From contig NZ_CP025198.1 of the NCBI RefSeq assembly GCF_003325455.1, positions 1,860,001-1,924,000 of the forward strand: a stretch of DNA of 64,000 bases, in the 5' to 3' direction. Of this stretch, positions 22,716-31,701 are shown piece after piece. Below the pieces are notes generated by a model. That model had not been told where the DNA came from. It saw only the letters and a list, made by a program, of their open reading frames with translations, and searched no databases. This DNA comes from Acidipropionibacterium virtanenii. Its GTDB lineage: Bacteria; Actinomycetota; Actinomycetes; Propionibacteriales; Propionibacteriaceae. How positions within the stretch are numbered: position 1 is the stretch's first letter; each line of letters begins with the position of its first letter. The translations under genes were made by a program, and so were the position numbers.

Positions 22716-23489
22716 ATGACCACCGGCGACGGCACCCTTTCGCGGGTCCTTGTCATCATTCCCACCTACAACGAGGCCGAGAACATCGAGGCCATCGTCT
22801 CGAGGCTGCGTCGCGCCGACCCCGGGGTCGACGTTCTGGTCGCCGACGACAACTCTCCCGACGGGACCGGCGGCATCGCCGACTCCTTGGCCGAGGCAGA
22901 CCCGCAGATCCACGTGATGCACCGTCGCGGCAAGGAGGGCCTCGGCGCCGCCTACCTCGCCGGCTTCCACCAGGGCCTCGACGAGGGATACGACGTGCTG
23001 GTCGAGATGGACGCCGACGGCTCCCATCAGCCCGAGCAGCTCCCCCTGCTGCTGGACGCCCTGGAGCACGCCGACATGGTCAAGGGATCGCGCTACGTGC
23101 CGGGCGGCCGGGTGGTCAACTGGCCGAAGTCCCGCGAACTCATCTCGCGGGGCGGCGGCGTCTGGACCCGGCTCATGCTGGGCATCAGGGTCAAGGACCC
23201 CACCGGCGGTTTCAACGCCTTCCGCGCAACCACCCTGCGCACCATCGACCTCGACGAGGTGGCCTCGGCCGGATACTGCTTCCAGCTCGATCTCACCTGG
23301 CGGGTCCTCAAGGCCGGGATGAGAGTGGCCGAGGTGCCGATCGAGTTCGTGGAACGGGAGTACGGCAACTCCAAGATGAGCCGGGCCATCGTCGTGGAGG
23401 CCCTCATCCGCACCACCCTGTGGGGGGTCGACCATCGTGCCTCCCAGCTGCGGCAATTGGCCAGGAAGGCCCGCAGGAGGATCCGCTGA
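22716..23489 (+). CDS. ppm1: Polyprenol monophosphomannose synthase
   Basis: 257 residues, GT2 (GT-A) glycosyltransferase that moves mannose from GDP-mannose to polyprenyl phosphate for lipoglycan and protein mannosylation. Signatures: VIIPTYNEAENIEAIVSRL, VLVADDNSPDGTGGIADSL, LGAAYLAGFHQGL, VEMDADGSHQPEQLP (DxD-type metal site), YVPGGRVVNWPKSRELISRGG, KDPTGGFNAFR and EVPIEFVEREYGNSKMS. It lies 45 bp after lnt, matching the mycobacterial Lnt-Ppm1 association. AGCAGC-type purine-rich sequence precedes the ATG. A very long palindrome follows the stop codon. Confidence 0.93.
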   Translation: MTTGDGTLSRVLVIIPTYNEAENIEAIVSRLRRADPGVDVLVADDNSPDGTGGIADSLAEADPQIHVMHRRGKEGLGAAYLAGFHQGLDEGYDVLVEMDADGSHQPEQLPLLLDALEHADMVKGSRYVPGGRVVNWPKSRELISRGGGVWTRLMLGIRVKDPTGGFNAFRATTLRTIDLDEVASAGYCFQLDLTWRVLKAGMRVAEVPIEFVEREYGNSKMSRAIVVEALIRTTLWGVDHRASQLRQLARKARRRIR

Positions 23490-23495
23490 GATCAC

Positions 23496-23559
23496 CGCAC
23501 CAGAACGGAGCCGAGGGCCCGGACCAGCTGGTCCGGGCCCTCGGCTCCGTTCTGGTGCG
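23496..23559. terminator. 64-bp perfect palindrome, bidirectional terminator between ppm1 and rbpA
   Basis: Two 32-base arms pair perfectly with no loop bases (centre at 23527/23528, core GGACCAGCTGGTCC; arm begins CGCACCAGAACGGAGCCGAG). It fills nearly all of the 76-bp gap between two convergent genes. There is no U-tract. It would serve as a strong hairpin in either transcript. Confidence 0.85.
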
Positions 23560-23565
23560 TCGGTG

Positions 23566-23895
23566 CTACTTCTTGCGGATCTCGTCGAGGCGCTCGGCCA
23601 GCAGCTCCTCGAGCTCGGGGATCGAACGACGCTCGGTGAGCATGTCCCAGTGGGTGCGCTGGGGCTTCTGCTTCTTCTTCTCGGGCTCGGTGCCGTCGCT
23701 GCGACGCGACTCCGCCCCGCAGCGGGGACACTCCCAGACGCCGGGCAGGTCCGCCTCGACCGAGAAGGTGATCTCGAAGTGATGACCGTTGGGGCAGTCG
23801 AAACCGATCTCCTGCCTCTCGGCCATCTCGACGCCTTCCTCGTCCTCGAAGCTCTTGGAACCCAGGCCCATGCCACGCAGTGCGCGATCTGCCAT
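23566..23895 (-). CDS. rbpA: RNA polymerase-binding protein RbpA
   Basis: 109 residues, the standard length. The N-terminal tail MADRALRGMGLGSKSFEDEEGVEMAERQEIGFDCPNGHHFEITFSVEADLPGVWECPRCG and the sigma-interacting C-terminal THWDMLTERRSIPELEELLAERL are diagnostic. The zinc-ribbon-like core has Cys in FDCPNGH and WECPRCG. RbpA binds the principal sigma factor and RNA polymerase in actinobacteria and stabilises the open complex. A lysine-rich linker (EPEKKKQKPQR) separates the two parts. Confidence 0.96.
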   Translation of the reverse strand: MADRALRGMGLGSKSFEDEEGVEMAERQEIGFDCPNGHHFEITFSVEADLPGVWECPRCGAESRRSDGTEPEKKKQKPQRTHWDMLTERRSIPELEELLAERLDEIRKK

Positions 23896-23980
23896 GACTC
23901 CTCCTTCCGGGCCTCCCGTTCAGCCCACAGTTCTGGTGACCATCATGGCAGGCCCGGACAAGCCCGTGTGCCCTCCTCGC

Positions 23981-24763
23981 TCACAAACCGCGTTCCACCA
24001 TGACATCGGACATCACATCGATGGCATCGGTGACGATGCCGTCGACCCCCAGATCGATGAGCCGCTCCATCTCCGCGCGGTCATTGATGGTCCACACGTG
24101 CACCACCCGGCCCCGGGCGTGTACGGCGCGCACCATGGCCGGGGTCACCAGCGGTACCCTCCGCCCTGCCACCCGGATCGAGGCCGGCATCTGGAGGGCG
24201 ACCCCCCACGGCGGCAGCGCCCGGGCGACCACCCGTCCCAGGGCCGACCAGGCCACCCCCAGCGGGCCGACCGCGGTCGCCACCGCCCGGCCCGTCAGCC
24301 GCCGGAACCGAGTCAGGCGGGAGGTGGCGAATGAGGCGACGCAGACCCTGCCGGTCGCACGATGGCGATCCAGCGCCGCGGCGAGCGGATCGATGGCTCC
24401 GGCCTCCTTGATGTCGATGTTGACGAAGGTGCCGGGGAAGGCGTCGAGCACCTCGTCGAGGGTCGGGATCGGCTCCCCGCCCACGCTCGCCCGGCGCACC
24501 TGGGCCAGGGTGAGATCACGGATCAGCCCGTGACTCTCGGTGACCCGGTCGAGACGGTCGTCGTGGAACGCCACCAGAGCGCCGTCGGCGGTGGCGTGGA
24601 CGTCGGTCTCGATGTGGCTGTAGCCCATCGCCACCGCGTTCCCGAAGGCGCGCAGGGTGTTCTCATGGCCGATGTTGTCGGGCAGCAGAGAACCGCCGCG
24701 ATGGGCCAGGGCGGTGAATGGCCGGGAGAAGTACGGATAGTCATCGGCGCGCACAGGCCTCAT
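23981..24763 (-). CDS. Glycerophosphodiester phosphodiesterase
   Basis: 260 residues, GDPD TIM-barrel. Catalytic and metal residues are seen in TALAHRGGSLLPDNIGHENTLRAF (HR, EN), HIETDVHATADGALVAFHDDRLDRVT (ETD, HD) and TFVNIDIKEAGA (metal Asp/Lys). The C-terminus has the usual VHVWTINDRAEMERLIDLGVDGIVTD. It hydrolyses deacylated phospholipids to glycerol-3-phosphate. No signal peptide is present, so it is a cytoplasmic form. It is monocistronic and divergent from pyridoxal kinase. Confidence 0.92.
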   Translation of the reverse strand: MRPVRADDYPYFSRPFTALAHRGGSLLPDNIGHENTLRAFGNAVAMGYSHIETDVHATADGALVAFHDDRLDRVTESHGLIRDLTLAQVRRASVGGEPIPTLDEVLDAFPGTFVNIDIKEAGAIDPLAAALDRHRATGRVCVASFATSRLTRFRRLTGRAVATAVGPLGVAWSALGRVVARALPPWGVALQMPASIRVAGRRVPLVTPAMVRAVHARGRVVHVWTINDRAEMERLIDLGVDGIVTDAIDVMSDVMVERGL

Positions 24764-24830
24764 TGTGGTCCATCGCCGGTGCCCATCGCTCGATGTGCCT
24801 CATCGGCCCGGGCTCTGCGATGATCGCCGC

Positions 24831-25709
24831 GTGACCACCCCTCCCGCCCACGACCCGTCGCCGGCCCCCACCGTCCTGTCGATCCAGTCCCACGTCACCG
24901 TCGGGGCGGTCGGCAACTCGGCGGCCGTGTTCGCCCTGCAGCGGATGGGGGTGGAGACCTGGGCGCTGCCGACCGTCGTGCTGTCCAACGACAACGCCCG
25001 GCCCCATGTCGCCGGGCCGTCGCTGAGCCCCGCCGAGCTGCGCTCGATCGTCGACGCGATGGCCGGCAACGACGTGCTCGGGAGGGTGGATGCCCTGCTC
25101 AGCGGATACCTCACCGGTGACACCGGTCCGGTGATCCTGGAGACGGCCGCACGACTGCGCGAGGAGAGCCCCGCCCTCATGTACTGCTGCGACCCGGTGA
25201 TGGGGGACGCCGACAAGGGCTTCTACGTGCCGCCCGAGGTGCGCCGGTTCTTCTGCGAGCAGGCTGTGAAGGCCTGTGACGTGCTCACCCCGAATCTCTT
25301 CGAGCTGGGAGCGCTGACCGGCAGCCGGCCCGTCACCCTCGGCGAGATCGTGGACGCCGCCCGGTCCCTGGTCGGGCGCGGCCCGGCCACGGTGCTGGTC
25401 ACCTCAGTGGCGTGCCGCGACCTGCCAGGCGACCGGATGCACATGGTGGCGGTCCGGGCGCGGCGGACTCTGCTGGTCTCCACGCCGCTGCTGGACGCCG
25501 TCTTCGACGGTTCCGGAGATCTCACCACGGCGGTCTTCCTGGCCAATCTGTTGCGCGGTCGCGACCTGGCCGAGGCCCTGGGCCGCACCGCCGGATCGGT
25601 GCACGCCGTGCTGTCGGCAACAGCACGGCTGGGACGTCAGGAGCCGGCCCTGGTGGCGGCCCAGGACCTGCTCGTCAACGCCCCCGCCGCGCGCACCTGG
25701 GAAGTCTGA
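24831..25709 (+). CDS. pdxY: Pyridoxal kinase
   Basis: 292 residues, ribokinase-superfamily PdxK/PdxY. Features: VLSIQSHVTVGAVGNSAAVFALQRMGVETWALPTVVLSNDNA at the N-terminus (family SxVxxGxVGNxAA), YLTGDTGPVI, YCCDPVMGD, VLTPNLFELGALTG and the C-terminal anion-hole region. There the usual GTGD of active kinases reads FDGSGDLTTAVFLA, with GSGD. It phosphorylates pyridoxal in the PLP salvage pathway. GTG at 24831 follows GATGAT with a 6-nt gap, so it is probably leaderless. Confidence 0.9.
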   Translation: MTTPPAHDPSPAPTVLSIQSHVTVGAVGNSAAVFALQRMGVETWALPTVVLSNDNARPHVAGPSLSPAELRSIVDAMAGNDVLGRVDALLSGYLTGDTGPVILETAARLREESPALMYCCDPVMGDADKGFYVPPEVRRFFCEQAVKACDVLTPNLFELGALTGSRPVTLGEIVDAARSLVGRGPATVLVTSVACRDLPGDRMHMVAVRARRTLLVSTPLLDAVFDGSGDLTTAVFLANLLRGRDLAEALGRTAGSVHAVLSATARLGRQEPALVAAQDLLVNAPAARTWEV

Positions 25710-25720
25710 CCCTCCGTTGA

Positions 25721-27247
25721 CTAACCCGAGAAGACCTGGATGCTGGCACCGAGCCTGCCCAGCCGGGTGGGAAGGTCCTCGTAACCCCGGTTGATCATGT
25801 AGACGTCGCGCAGGGTGGTCTCCCCCTGGGCGGCCAGCGCCGCCAGCAGCAGGCAGACGGCCGGTCGCAGCGCGGGCGGGCAGATGAGTTCGCGGCCCCG
25901 CCACCTCGTCGGCCCGGCCACGATGAGCCGGTGCGGATCGAGCAGCTGCACGTTGGCGCCCAGCTTACCCAGATCCACCAGGTGGATCGCCCGGTTCTCG
26001 TAGCACCAGTCGTGGATGAGGGTCCGGCCCTCCGCCTCGGCGGCGATCACGGCGAAGAACGGCAGATTGTCGATGTTGAGTCCCGGGAAGGGCATCGGGG
26101 CGATCTTGTCGGCGACAGCCACCAGGTGGCTGGGGCGCACGGTGATGTCGACCAGCCGGGTGTTGTCGTTGCGCGACGGGTACTCGTCGGTCACCGAGAA
26201 GTCCAGGCCCATCTCCGCCAGGATCGCCAGTTCGATCTCCAGGAATTCGATCGGGCATCGGGTGACGGTGAGCTCGGACTTCGTCACCACGGCGGCGGTG
26301 ATGAGGCTCATGGCCTCGATCGGGTCCTCAGAGGGGTAGTACTCGACGTCGGTGTTGATGTCGGCCACGCCGCGGATCCGCAGGGTGGTGGTGCCGATCC
26401 CGTCGATCTGGACGCCGAGCTTGGTGAGGAAGAAGCACAGATCCTGCACCATGTAGTTGGGGCTGGCGTTGCGCAGCACGGTGAGGCTGGGCATCTGGGC
26501 GGCGGCCAGCAGGGCGTTCTCGGTGACGGTGTCGCCGCGCTCGGTGAGCACGATGTGACGTTCCGTCAGGGCCCGGTCGTGGACCTCGCACTGGTAGTAG
26601 CCCTCGGTGGCCACGACGTCCAGGCCCATCACCCGCAGCGCCTGGAGATGCGGCTCGACGGTACGGGCGCCCAGGTTGCAGCCGCCGGCGTAGGGGAGCT
26701 TGAACTCGTCGTAGAAGTGCATCAGGGGGCCCAGGAACATGAGGATGCTGCGCGTCCTGCGGGCCGCGGCCAGGTCCATGGCACCCAGATCCAGCTCGTC
26801 TGGCCGGGTGAGGGTGAGGTCCTTGTCGTCGTCGGACCAGGTGGCCTCCATGCCGATGCTGGCCAGCACCTCGAGGATCCGGTTGACCTCCTCGATGTGA
26901 GCCAGACCGCGCAGCACGGTGTGGCCGCGGTTGATGAGACTGGCGCACAGCAGGGCGACGGCGGCGTTCTTGGAGGAGCGCACCTCGATGCTGCCCGACA
27001 GCGTCCGGCCGCCCTCGATGAGGTAGTTCATGGAGGCCGTGCCGGGTGTCGCGATGAGCGGGGACTCGAGGGCGTCGGCGATCCGGTTGATGTAGTCCAG
27101 GGAGAGGTTCTGGTTTCCGACCTCGATCCGGTGGATCGCGCTCTGCGAGGTCTTGAGAAGGTCTGCGAGTTGATTCTGGGTCAGACCACGCTGCTTGCGG
27201 GCGTCCCGGATGAGGCGTCCCACGGAGGCCGGGCTGATGGTGTCCAC
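25721..27247 (-). CDS. murA: HTH-MurA fusion: UDP-N-acetylglucosamine 1-carboxyvinyltransferase with XRE domain
   Basis: 508 residues from GTG 27247 (AAAGGA upstream). Residues 1-70 are an XRE helix-turn-helix (VGRLIRDARKQRGLTQNQLADLLKTSQSAIHRIEVGNQNLSLDYINRIADAL). From about residue 75 a complete EPSP-type MurA follows: IEVRSSKNAAVALLCASL with the substrate-binding KN, and YAGGCNLGARTVEPHLQAL in the position of the catalytic loop PGGC, with the Cys kept. MurA commits UDP-GlcNAc to peptidoglycan synthesis. Fusion to a DNA-binding domain suggests a moonlighting or self-regulated paralogue; similar HTH-fused forms are known in actinobacteria. PGGC reads AGGC, and the rest of the loop differs from canonical MurA, so activity is not certain. 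Confidence 0.85.
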   Translation of the reverse strand: MDTISPASVGRLIRDARKQRGLTQNQLADLLKTSQSAIHRIEVGNQNLSLDYINRIADALESPLIATPGTASMNYLIEGGRTLSGSIEVRSSKNAAVALLCASLINRGHTVLRGLAHIEEVNRILEVLASIGMEATWSDDDKDLTLTRPDELDLGAMDLAAARRTRSILMFLGPLMHFYDEFKLPYAGGCNLGARTVEPHLQALRVMGLDVVATEGYYQCEVHDRALTERHIVLTERGDTVTENALLAAAQMPSLTVLRNASPNYMVQDLCFFLTKLGVQIDGIGTTTLRIRGVADINTDVEYYPSEDPIEAMSLITAAVVTKSELTVTRCPIEFLEIELAILAEMGLDFSVTDEYPSRNDNTRLVDITVRPSHLVAVADKIAPMPFPGLNIDNLPFFAVIAAEAEGRTLIHDWCYENRAIHLVDLGKLGANVQLLDPHRLIVAGPTRWRGRELICPPALRPAVCLLLAALAAQGETTLRDVYMINRGYEDLPTRLGRLGASIQVFSG

Positions 27248-27330
27248 GCGGCTTGTCCTTTCACGTCGGCGGCACTGGGCGGCGCCTCGGGCCCCCGGAA
27301 TCCCCGGAGACGCACGACGGCGCACACGAG

Positions 27331-27363
27331 AAATATATCATATTGGAGATGACCGCCATATGA
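27331..27363 (-). promoter_or_regulatory. AT-rich inverted repeat upstream of HTH-murA
   Basis: An AT-rich island in GC-rich DNA with TCATAT (27338-27343) and ATATGA (27358-27363) as inverted arms 14 bp apart, about 90 bp upstream of the fusion gene. It may hold the promoter and an operator for the gene's own HTH domain. No convincing -35 box was found. Confidence 0.4.
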
Positions 27364-27445
27364 GGCGGGTTCCCGCCGTTCGGCCTCGGCGGAAGCCCGG
27401 GATTCAACTGGCCCCCGATGCCGGGCAGGTCGTTAGAGTGTGACC

Positions 27446-28849
27446 ATGACCTCACACTTCGACGTCGTTGTCCTAGGAGCCGGCCCCGGCGGCTATGTGG
27501 CAGCGATCCGCGCAGCCCAGCTCGGCAAGAAGACCGCCATCATCGAGAAGGAGTACTGGGGAGGGGTGTGCCTCAACATCGGCTGCATCCCGACCAAATC
27601 GCTCCTGCGCAACGCCGAACTCGCCAACATCGTCACCAAGGAGGCCGGGACCTTCGGCATCTCCGGAGACATCTCGGTCGATTACGGCAAGGCCTTCAGC
27701 CGCTCGCGCGCCGTCTCGAAGCGGATGGTCAACGGCATCCACTTCCTCATGAAGAAGAACAAGATCACCGAGTTCAACGGCTGGGGTGAGTTCACCGGCC
27801 CCAAGGGGATCGCCGTCAAGGATGAGAACGGCCAGGTCACCGACGAACTGACCTTCGACAACTGCATCATCGCCGCCGGGTCCCAGGTCAAGACCCTGCG
27901 CGGAACCCAGCTGTCGGAGCGCGTGGTCACCTACAAGGAGCAGATCCTCTCCGACACCGTCCCCGGATCGATCATCATCGCCGGATCGGGCGCCATCGGC
28001 ACCGAGTTCGCCTACGTCCTGGCGGCCTACGGATCCCAGGTGACCATCGTCGAGTTCCTCGACCGGATGGTCCCCAATGAGGACAAGGAGGTGTCCGCCG
28101 AACTCACCAAGGCCTACAAGAAGCTCGGCATCACCGTGCTCACCTCCACGAAGGTCGACGCCATCGACGACTCCGGGGAGAAGGTCAAGGTCACCGTGTC
28201 CCCGGCCGCCGGAGGGGACGCCCGGGTGCTGGAGGCCGACCGGGTCCTCCAGGCCGTCGGATTCGCGCCCCGGGTCGAGGGGTACGGGCTGGAGAAGGCC
28301 GGCGTCCAGCTCACCGACCGCGGAGCCGTCGCCATCGACGACTACATGCGCACCAACGTGCCCGGCATCTACGCCATCGGCGACTGCACCGCCAAGCTCA
28401 TGCTGGCCCACACCGCCGAGGCCCAGGGGGTGGTGGCCGCCGAGACCATCGCCGGCGCCGAGACGATGCCGATCAACTACGACATGATCCCGCGGGCCAC
28501 CTACTGCCAGCCCCAGGTCGGCTCCTTCGGATACACCGAGGAGCAGGCCCGCGAGAAGGGCTACGAGGTGAAGGTCAGCAAGTTCCCCTTCGCCGCCAAC
28601 GGCAAGGCCTGGGGACTGGGCGACGGCACGGGGTTCGTCAAGATCGTCGCCGACGCCCGCCATGACGAGCTGCTGGGCGCCTCGCTGATCGGCCACGACG
28701 TCTCCGAGCTGCTGCCCGAGCTGACCCTGGCCCAGCTGTGGGATATCACCGCCGACGAGGTGGGCCGCAACATCCATGCCCACCCGTCCCTCTCGGAGGC
28801 GCTCAAGGACGCCGCCGAGGGCATCGGCGGCCACATGATCAACTTCTGA
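27446..28849 (+). CDS. lpd: Dihydrolipoyl dehydrogenase
   Basis: 467 residues. FAD-binding [22 protein letters not shown], redox disulfide [16 protein letters not shown] (CxxxxC), NAD-binding [21 protein letters not shown], second FAD motif [22 protein letters not shown], and the C-terminal His-Glu dyad region [16 protein letters not shown]. It regenerates lipoamide in 2-oxoacid dehydrogenase complexes. ATG 27446 is supported by TAGAGT ending 6 nt upstream (leaderless). It stands alone, followed by a UUCG-loop terminator. Confidence 0.95.
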   Translation: MTSHFDVVVLGAGPGGYVAAIRAAQLGKKTAIIEKEYWGGVCLNIGCIPTKSLLRNAELANIVTKEAGTFGISGDISVDYGKAFSRSRAVSKRMVNGIHFLMKKNKITEFNGWGEFTGPKGIAVKDENGQVTDELTFDNCIIAAGSQVKTLRGTQLSERVVTYKEQILSDTVPGSIIIAGSGAIGTEFAYVLAAYGSQVTIVEFLDRMVPNEDKEVSAELTKAYKKLGITVLTSTKVDAIDDSGEKVKVTVSPAAGGDARVLEADRVLQAVGFAPRVEGYGLEKAGVQLTDRGAVAIDDYMRTNVPGIYAIGDCTAKLMLAHTAEAQGVVAAETIAGAETMPINYDMIPRATYCQPQVGSFGYTEEQAREKGYEVKVSKFPFAANGKAWGLGDGTGFVKIVADARHDELLGASLIGHDVSELLPELTLAQLWDITADEVGRNIHAHPSLSEALKDAAEGIGGHMINF

Positions 28850-28862
28850 TCGGTCATCGCAT

Positions 28863-28890
28863 CGGGGCGCGTCCTTCGGGACGCGCCCCG
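28863..28890 (+). terminator. lpd terminator hairpin with UUCG tetraloop
   Basis: Arms CGGGGCGCGTCC (28863-28874) and GGACGCGCCCCG (28879-28890) enclose TTCG, 13 nt after the lpd stop codon. There is no U-tract, as usual for actinobacterial terminators. Confidence 0.88.
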
Positions 28891-29054
28891 ACTGCGTGCC
28901 GGCCTGCCAGGACTTCGGTGCCGATGTGGACGAATCGGTGCCGAACGCGCACCCGGAGCGCCGATCAGCCATACAGTGCGTCATGGGGGCGGGCCGAGGA
29001 CCGGATTCGGCTGCCCCGGAGTTCAAGGTCGAATTCGCACAGGGGAGTGCAGCA

Positions 29055-31448
29055 ATGGCCGGGACAACCGCACAGCAGCAGGCCGCGTCGCCCACCTACA
29101 GCCCGGAGGAGGAGAAGTACATCCTCCGCAACGGCAGGGGAGTGCCGGTCGGAGTGAGACCCCACACCCGGTGGACGCCGTGGAAGGTGGCCATCTGGGT
29201 CCTGGTCACCGCGGCCGGGGTGCTGGGCTGGACGATGCTCGCGGTGGTGCGCGGCGAGCAGGTCAACACCCTCTGGTTCGTCATCACGGCGGTGTGCACC
29301 TACGCGATCGCCTACCGCTTCTACGGCCTGTACATCCAGCGCAGGATCATGCGCCCCGATGACCGCAACGCCACTCCGTCCGAACGGATCAACAACGGCA
29401 AGGACTTCGACCCGACCCACCGGGTCGTCCTCTACGGCCATCACTTCGCCGCCATCGCCGGTGCCGGACCACTGGTCGGCCCCGTCCTGGCCGCCCAGAT
29501 GGGCTACCTGCCGGGCACCCTGTGGATCATCATCGGAGTCTGCCTGGCCGGCGGCGTCCAGGACATGCTGGTGCTCTTCTTCTCGATGCGCCGCGGCGGC
29601 CGCTCGCTGGGCCAGATGGCCACCGACGAGATCGGCAGGATCGGCGGGGTGGTCGCCACAGTCATCGTGCTGGTGATGCTCATGATCGTCCTGGCGGTCC
29701 TGGCGATGGTCTGCGTCAACGCCCTGGCATCCTCCCCCTGGGGAGTCTTCTCGGTGGGCTGCACCATCCCCATCGCACTCTGCATGGGCCTGTGGCTGCG
29801 CTACGTGCAGCCGGGCAGGATCACCCAGGTCTCGGTGGCCGGTTTCGCGGTACTGATCCTGGTGATCATCTCGGGGCGCTGGGTCTCCCAGAGCGCCTTC
29901 GGCCAGCACTACCTCCACCTGTCGCCGACGACGCTGGTGTGGGCGATGATCATCTACGGCTTCTTCGCCGCGGTGCTGCCCGTCTGGCTGCTGCTCACCC
30001 CGCGCGACTACCTGTCGACCTTCATGAAGGTGGGCACCATCGTCGTGCTCGCCGTGGGCATCGTGATCGTACGGCCCATCGCCGAGATGCCCGCGGTCAC
30101 CGAATTCGCCTCCAACACCGACGGCCCGGTCTTCGCCGGCACCCTGTTCCCCTTCCTGTTCATCACCATCGCCTGCGGAGCCCTGTCGGGGATGCACGCC
30201 CAGGTCTCCTCGGGGACCACCCCGAAGATGATCCAGAAGGAGAGCCAGGCCCGGATGATCGGCTACGGGGGGATGCTCATGGAGTCCTTCGTGGCGATCA
30301 TGGCGCTGGCCGCCGCGGTCTCTCTCAACCAGGGAATCTACTTCGGGATGAACACCTCCGAGGCCTCGGTCGACGGCCTGGCCGGGCCCGCCGTCGTCCG
30401 GACCACCGACGACCGCAACGAGATCACCGCCGAGGCGGTCAAGAATCTCGGCGTCACCGACGCCCGCGGCAACTCGATCCAGGCGCGCTGGGAATCCTGG
30501 GACGACCAGGGCCGCGACAAGACCTACGTCGGCGCCGAGGCCTTCTCCCAGCTGGCCAAGGACGTCGGCGAACCCTCGGTGACCTCGCGGACCGGCGGCG
30601 CCCCGACCCTGGCGGTCGGCATCGCCCACATCCTCCACCAGGTGGGCGGCGGCCGCACCATGATGGGCTTCTGGTACCACTTCGCCATCATGTTCGAGGC
30701 CCTGTTCATCCTCTCGGCGGTCGACGCCGTGACCAGAGTGGCGCGATTCCAGCTCTCCGACGCTCTGGGCAACGGCATCAAGAAGTTCAAGGACCCGTCA
30801 TGGCGGCCAGGCGCCTGGATGACCACCGCCGTGGTGGTAGCCGCCTGGGGCTCCCTGCTCCTGATGGGAGTCACCGACCCGAGAGGCGGCATCCAGACCC
30901 TCTACCCGCTGTTCGGCATCGCCAACCAGCTCATCGCGGCGGTCGCGCTGCTGCTGATCTGCGTGATGGTGGTGCGCAAGGGGTATGCGAAATGGCTGTG
31001 GGTGCCCGCGATACCGTTCATCCTCGACACCGCGGTGACCTTCACCGCCTCCTGGCAGAAGATCTTCTCCACCGACAAGAACATCGGCTACTGGCAGCAG
31101 TGGCGCGACGCCAGGGCAGCACTGCCCGGCATCGACGACCCCGCCCAGATCGAGATCCAGAAGGCCATCATCCGCAACACCTTCATCCAGGGAACGCTGT
31201 CCATCGTCTTCCTCGTGACGGTGGCCTTCGTCATCGTCTGCGGAGTGATCCGCGTGGTGAGGACACTGCGCAGCCGTCAGTTCACCAGCTCCGAGGACGA
31301 GTTCGCCGAGTCGAACTTCTTCGCACCCGCCAGCCTGGTCGCCACGAAGCTGGAGAAGAAACTGGTCGCCGAGTACGAGAAGGTGGGCGACCTCACCCTC
31401 CTGCACCGAGCGCCCCGCGAGAACGCCACGACCAAGGAAGAGCCGTGA
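29055..31448 (+). CDS. cstA: CstA-family carbon-starvation/pyruvate transporter
   Basis: 797 residues from ATG 29055 (AGGGGAG seven nt upstream); an in-frame ATG at 28983 after TACAGT is a weaker alternative. The CstA signature is present: NNGKDFDPTHRVVLYGHHFAAIAGAGPLVGPVLAAQMGYLPGTLWIIIGVCLAGGVQDMLVLFFSMRRGGRSLGQMA, then a dozen or more membrane segments, GALSGMHAQVSSGTTPKMIQKE, and VDAVTRVARFQLSDALGN with SLLLMGVTDPRGGIQTLYPLFGIANQLIAA. The family includes the E. coli pyruvate importers CstA and BtsT. It overlaps the downstream YbdD-like gene by 4 nt, a conserved pairing. Confidence 0.93.
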   Translation: MAGTTAQQQAASPTYSPEEEKYILRNGRGVPVGVRPHTRWTPWKVAIWVLVTAAGVLGWTMLAVVRGEQVNTLWFVITAVCTYAIAYRFYGLYIQRRIMRPDDRNATPSERINNGKDFDPTHRVVLYGHHFAAIAGAGPLVGPVLAAQMGYLPGTLWIIIGVCLAGGVQDMLVLFFSMRRGGRSLGQMATDEIGRIGGVVATVIVLVMLMIVLAVLAMVCVNALASSPWGVFSVGCTIPIALCMGLWLRYVQPGRITQVSVAGFAVLILVIISGRWVSQSAFGQHYLHLSPTTLVWAMIIYGFFAAVLPVWLLLTPRDYLSTFMKVGTIVVLAVGIVIVRPIAEMPAVTEFASNTDGPVFAGTLFPFLFITIACGALSGMHAQVSSGTTPKMIQKESQARMIGYGGMLMESFVAIMALAAAVSLNQGIYFGMNTSEASVDGLAGPAVVRTTDDRNEITAEAVKNLGVTDARGNSIQARWESWDDQGRDKTYVGAEAFSQLAKDVGEPSVTSRTGGAPTLAVGIAHILHQVGGGRTMMGFWYHFAIMFEALFILSAVDAVTRVARFQLSDALGNGIKKFKDPSWRPGAWMTTAVVVAAWGSLLLMGVTDPRGGIQTLYPLFGIANQLIAAVALLLICVMVVRKGYAKWLWVPAIPFILDTAVTFTASWQKIFSTDKNIGYWQQWRDARAALPGIDDPAQIEIQKAIIRNTFIQGTLSIVFLVTVAFVIVCGVIRVVRTLRSRQFTSSEDEFAESNFFAPASLVATKLEKKLVAEYEKVGDLTLLHRAPRENATTKEEP

Positions 31449-31633
31449 CGGCGGGGGAGCGGCTGCGCCGGCTGCGCGGGCTGTGGCGCGACCTCACCGG
31501 CGAGTCGGCCTACGAGCACTACCTGGTGCGCCACCGGCTCGAGCATCCCGACCACGAACCCATGGGGGAGAGGCAGTTCTGGCGGGAGAGGGCGCGCCTG
31601 GCCGAGAACGATGTCGCCGGCGGGTGCTGCTGA
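31445..31633 (+). CDS. YbdD/YjiX-family small protein
   Basis: 62 residues. LRRLRGLWRDLTGESAYEHYLVRHRLEHPDHEPMGERQFWRERARLAEN is the YbdD/YjiX consensus (LxGxxxYxxYLxHhxxxHPxxpxMsxxeFwR). These proteins accompany CstA-type transporters in many bacteria and are thought to help their function. The GTG start overlaps the cstA stop codon (GTGA), so the pair is translationally coupled. The protein ends in GGCC, with two cysteines at the C-terminus. Confidence 0.9.
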   Translation: MTAGERLRRLRGLWRDLTGESAYEHYLVRHRLEHPDHEPMGERQFWRERARLAENDVAGGCC

Positions 31634-31701
31634 CCCTGAGGCTAAAACACAGACAATTCACAGACTGAGTGGGTGGACGCCGACCCGATAGTCTGCGCGC
31701 C

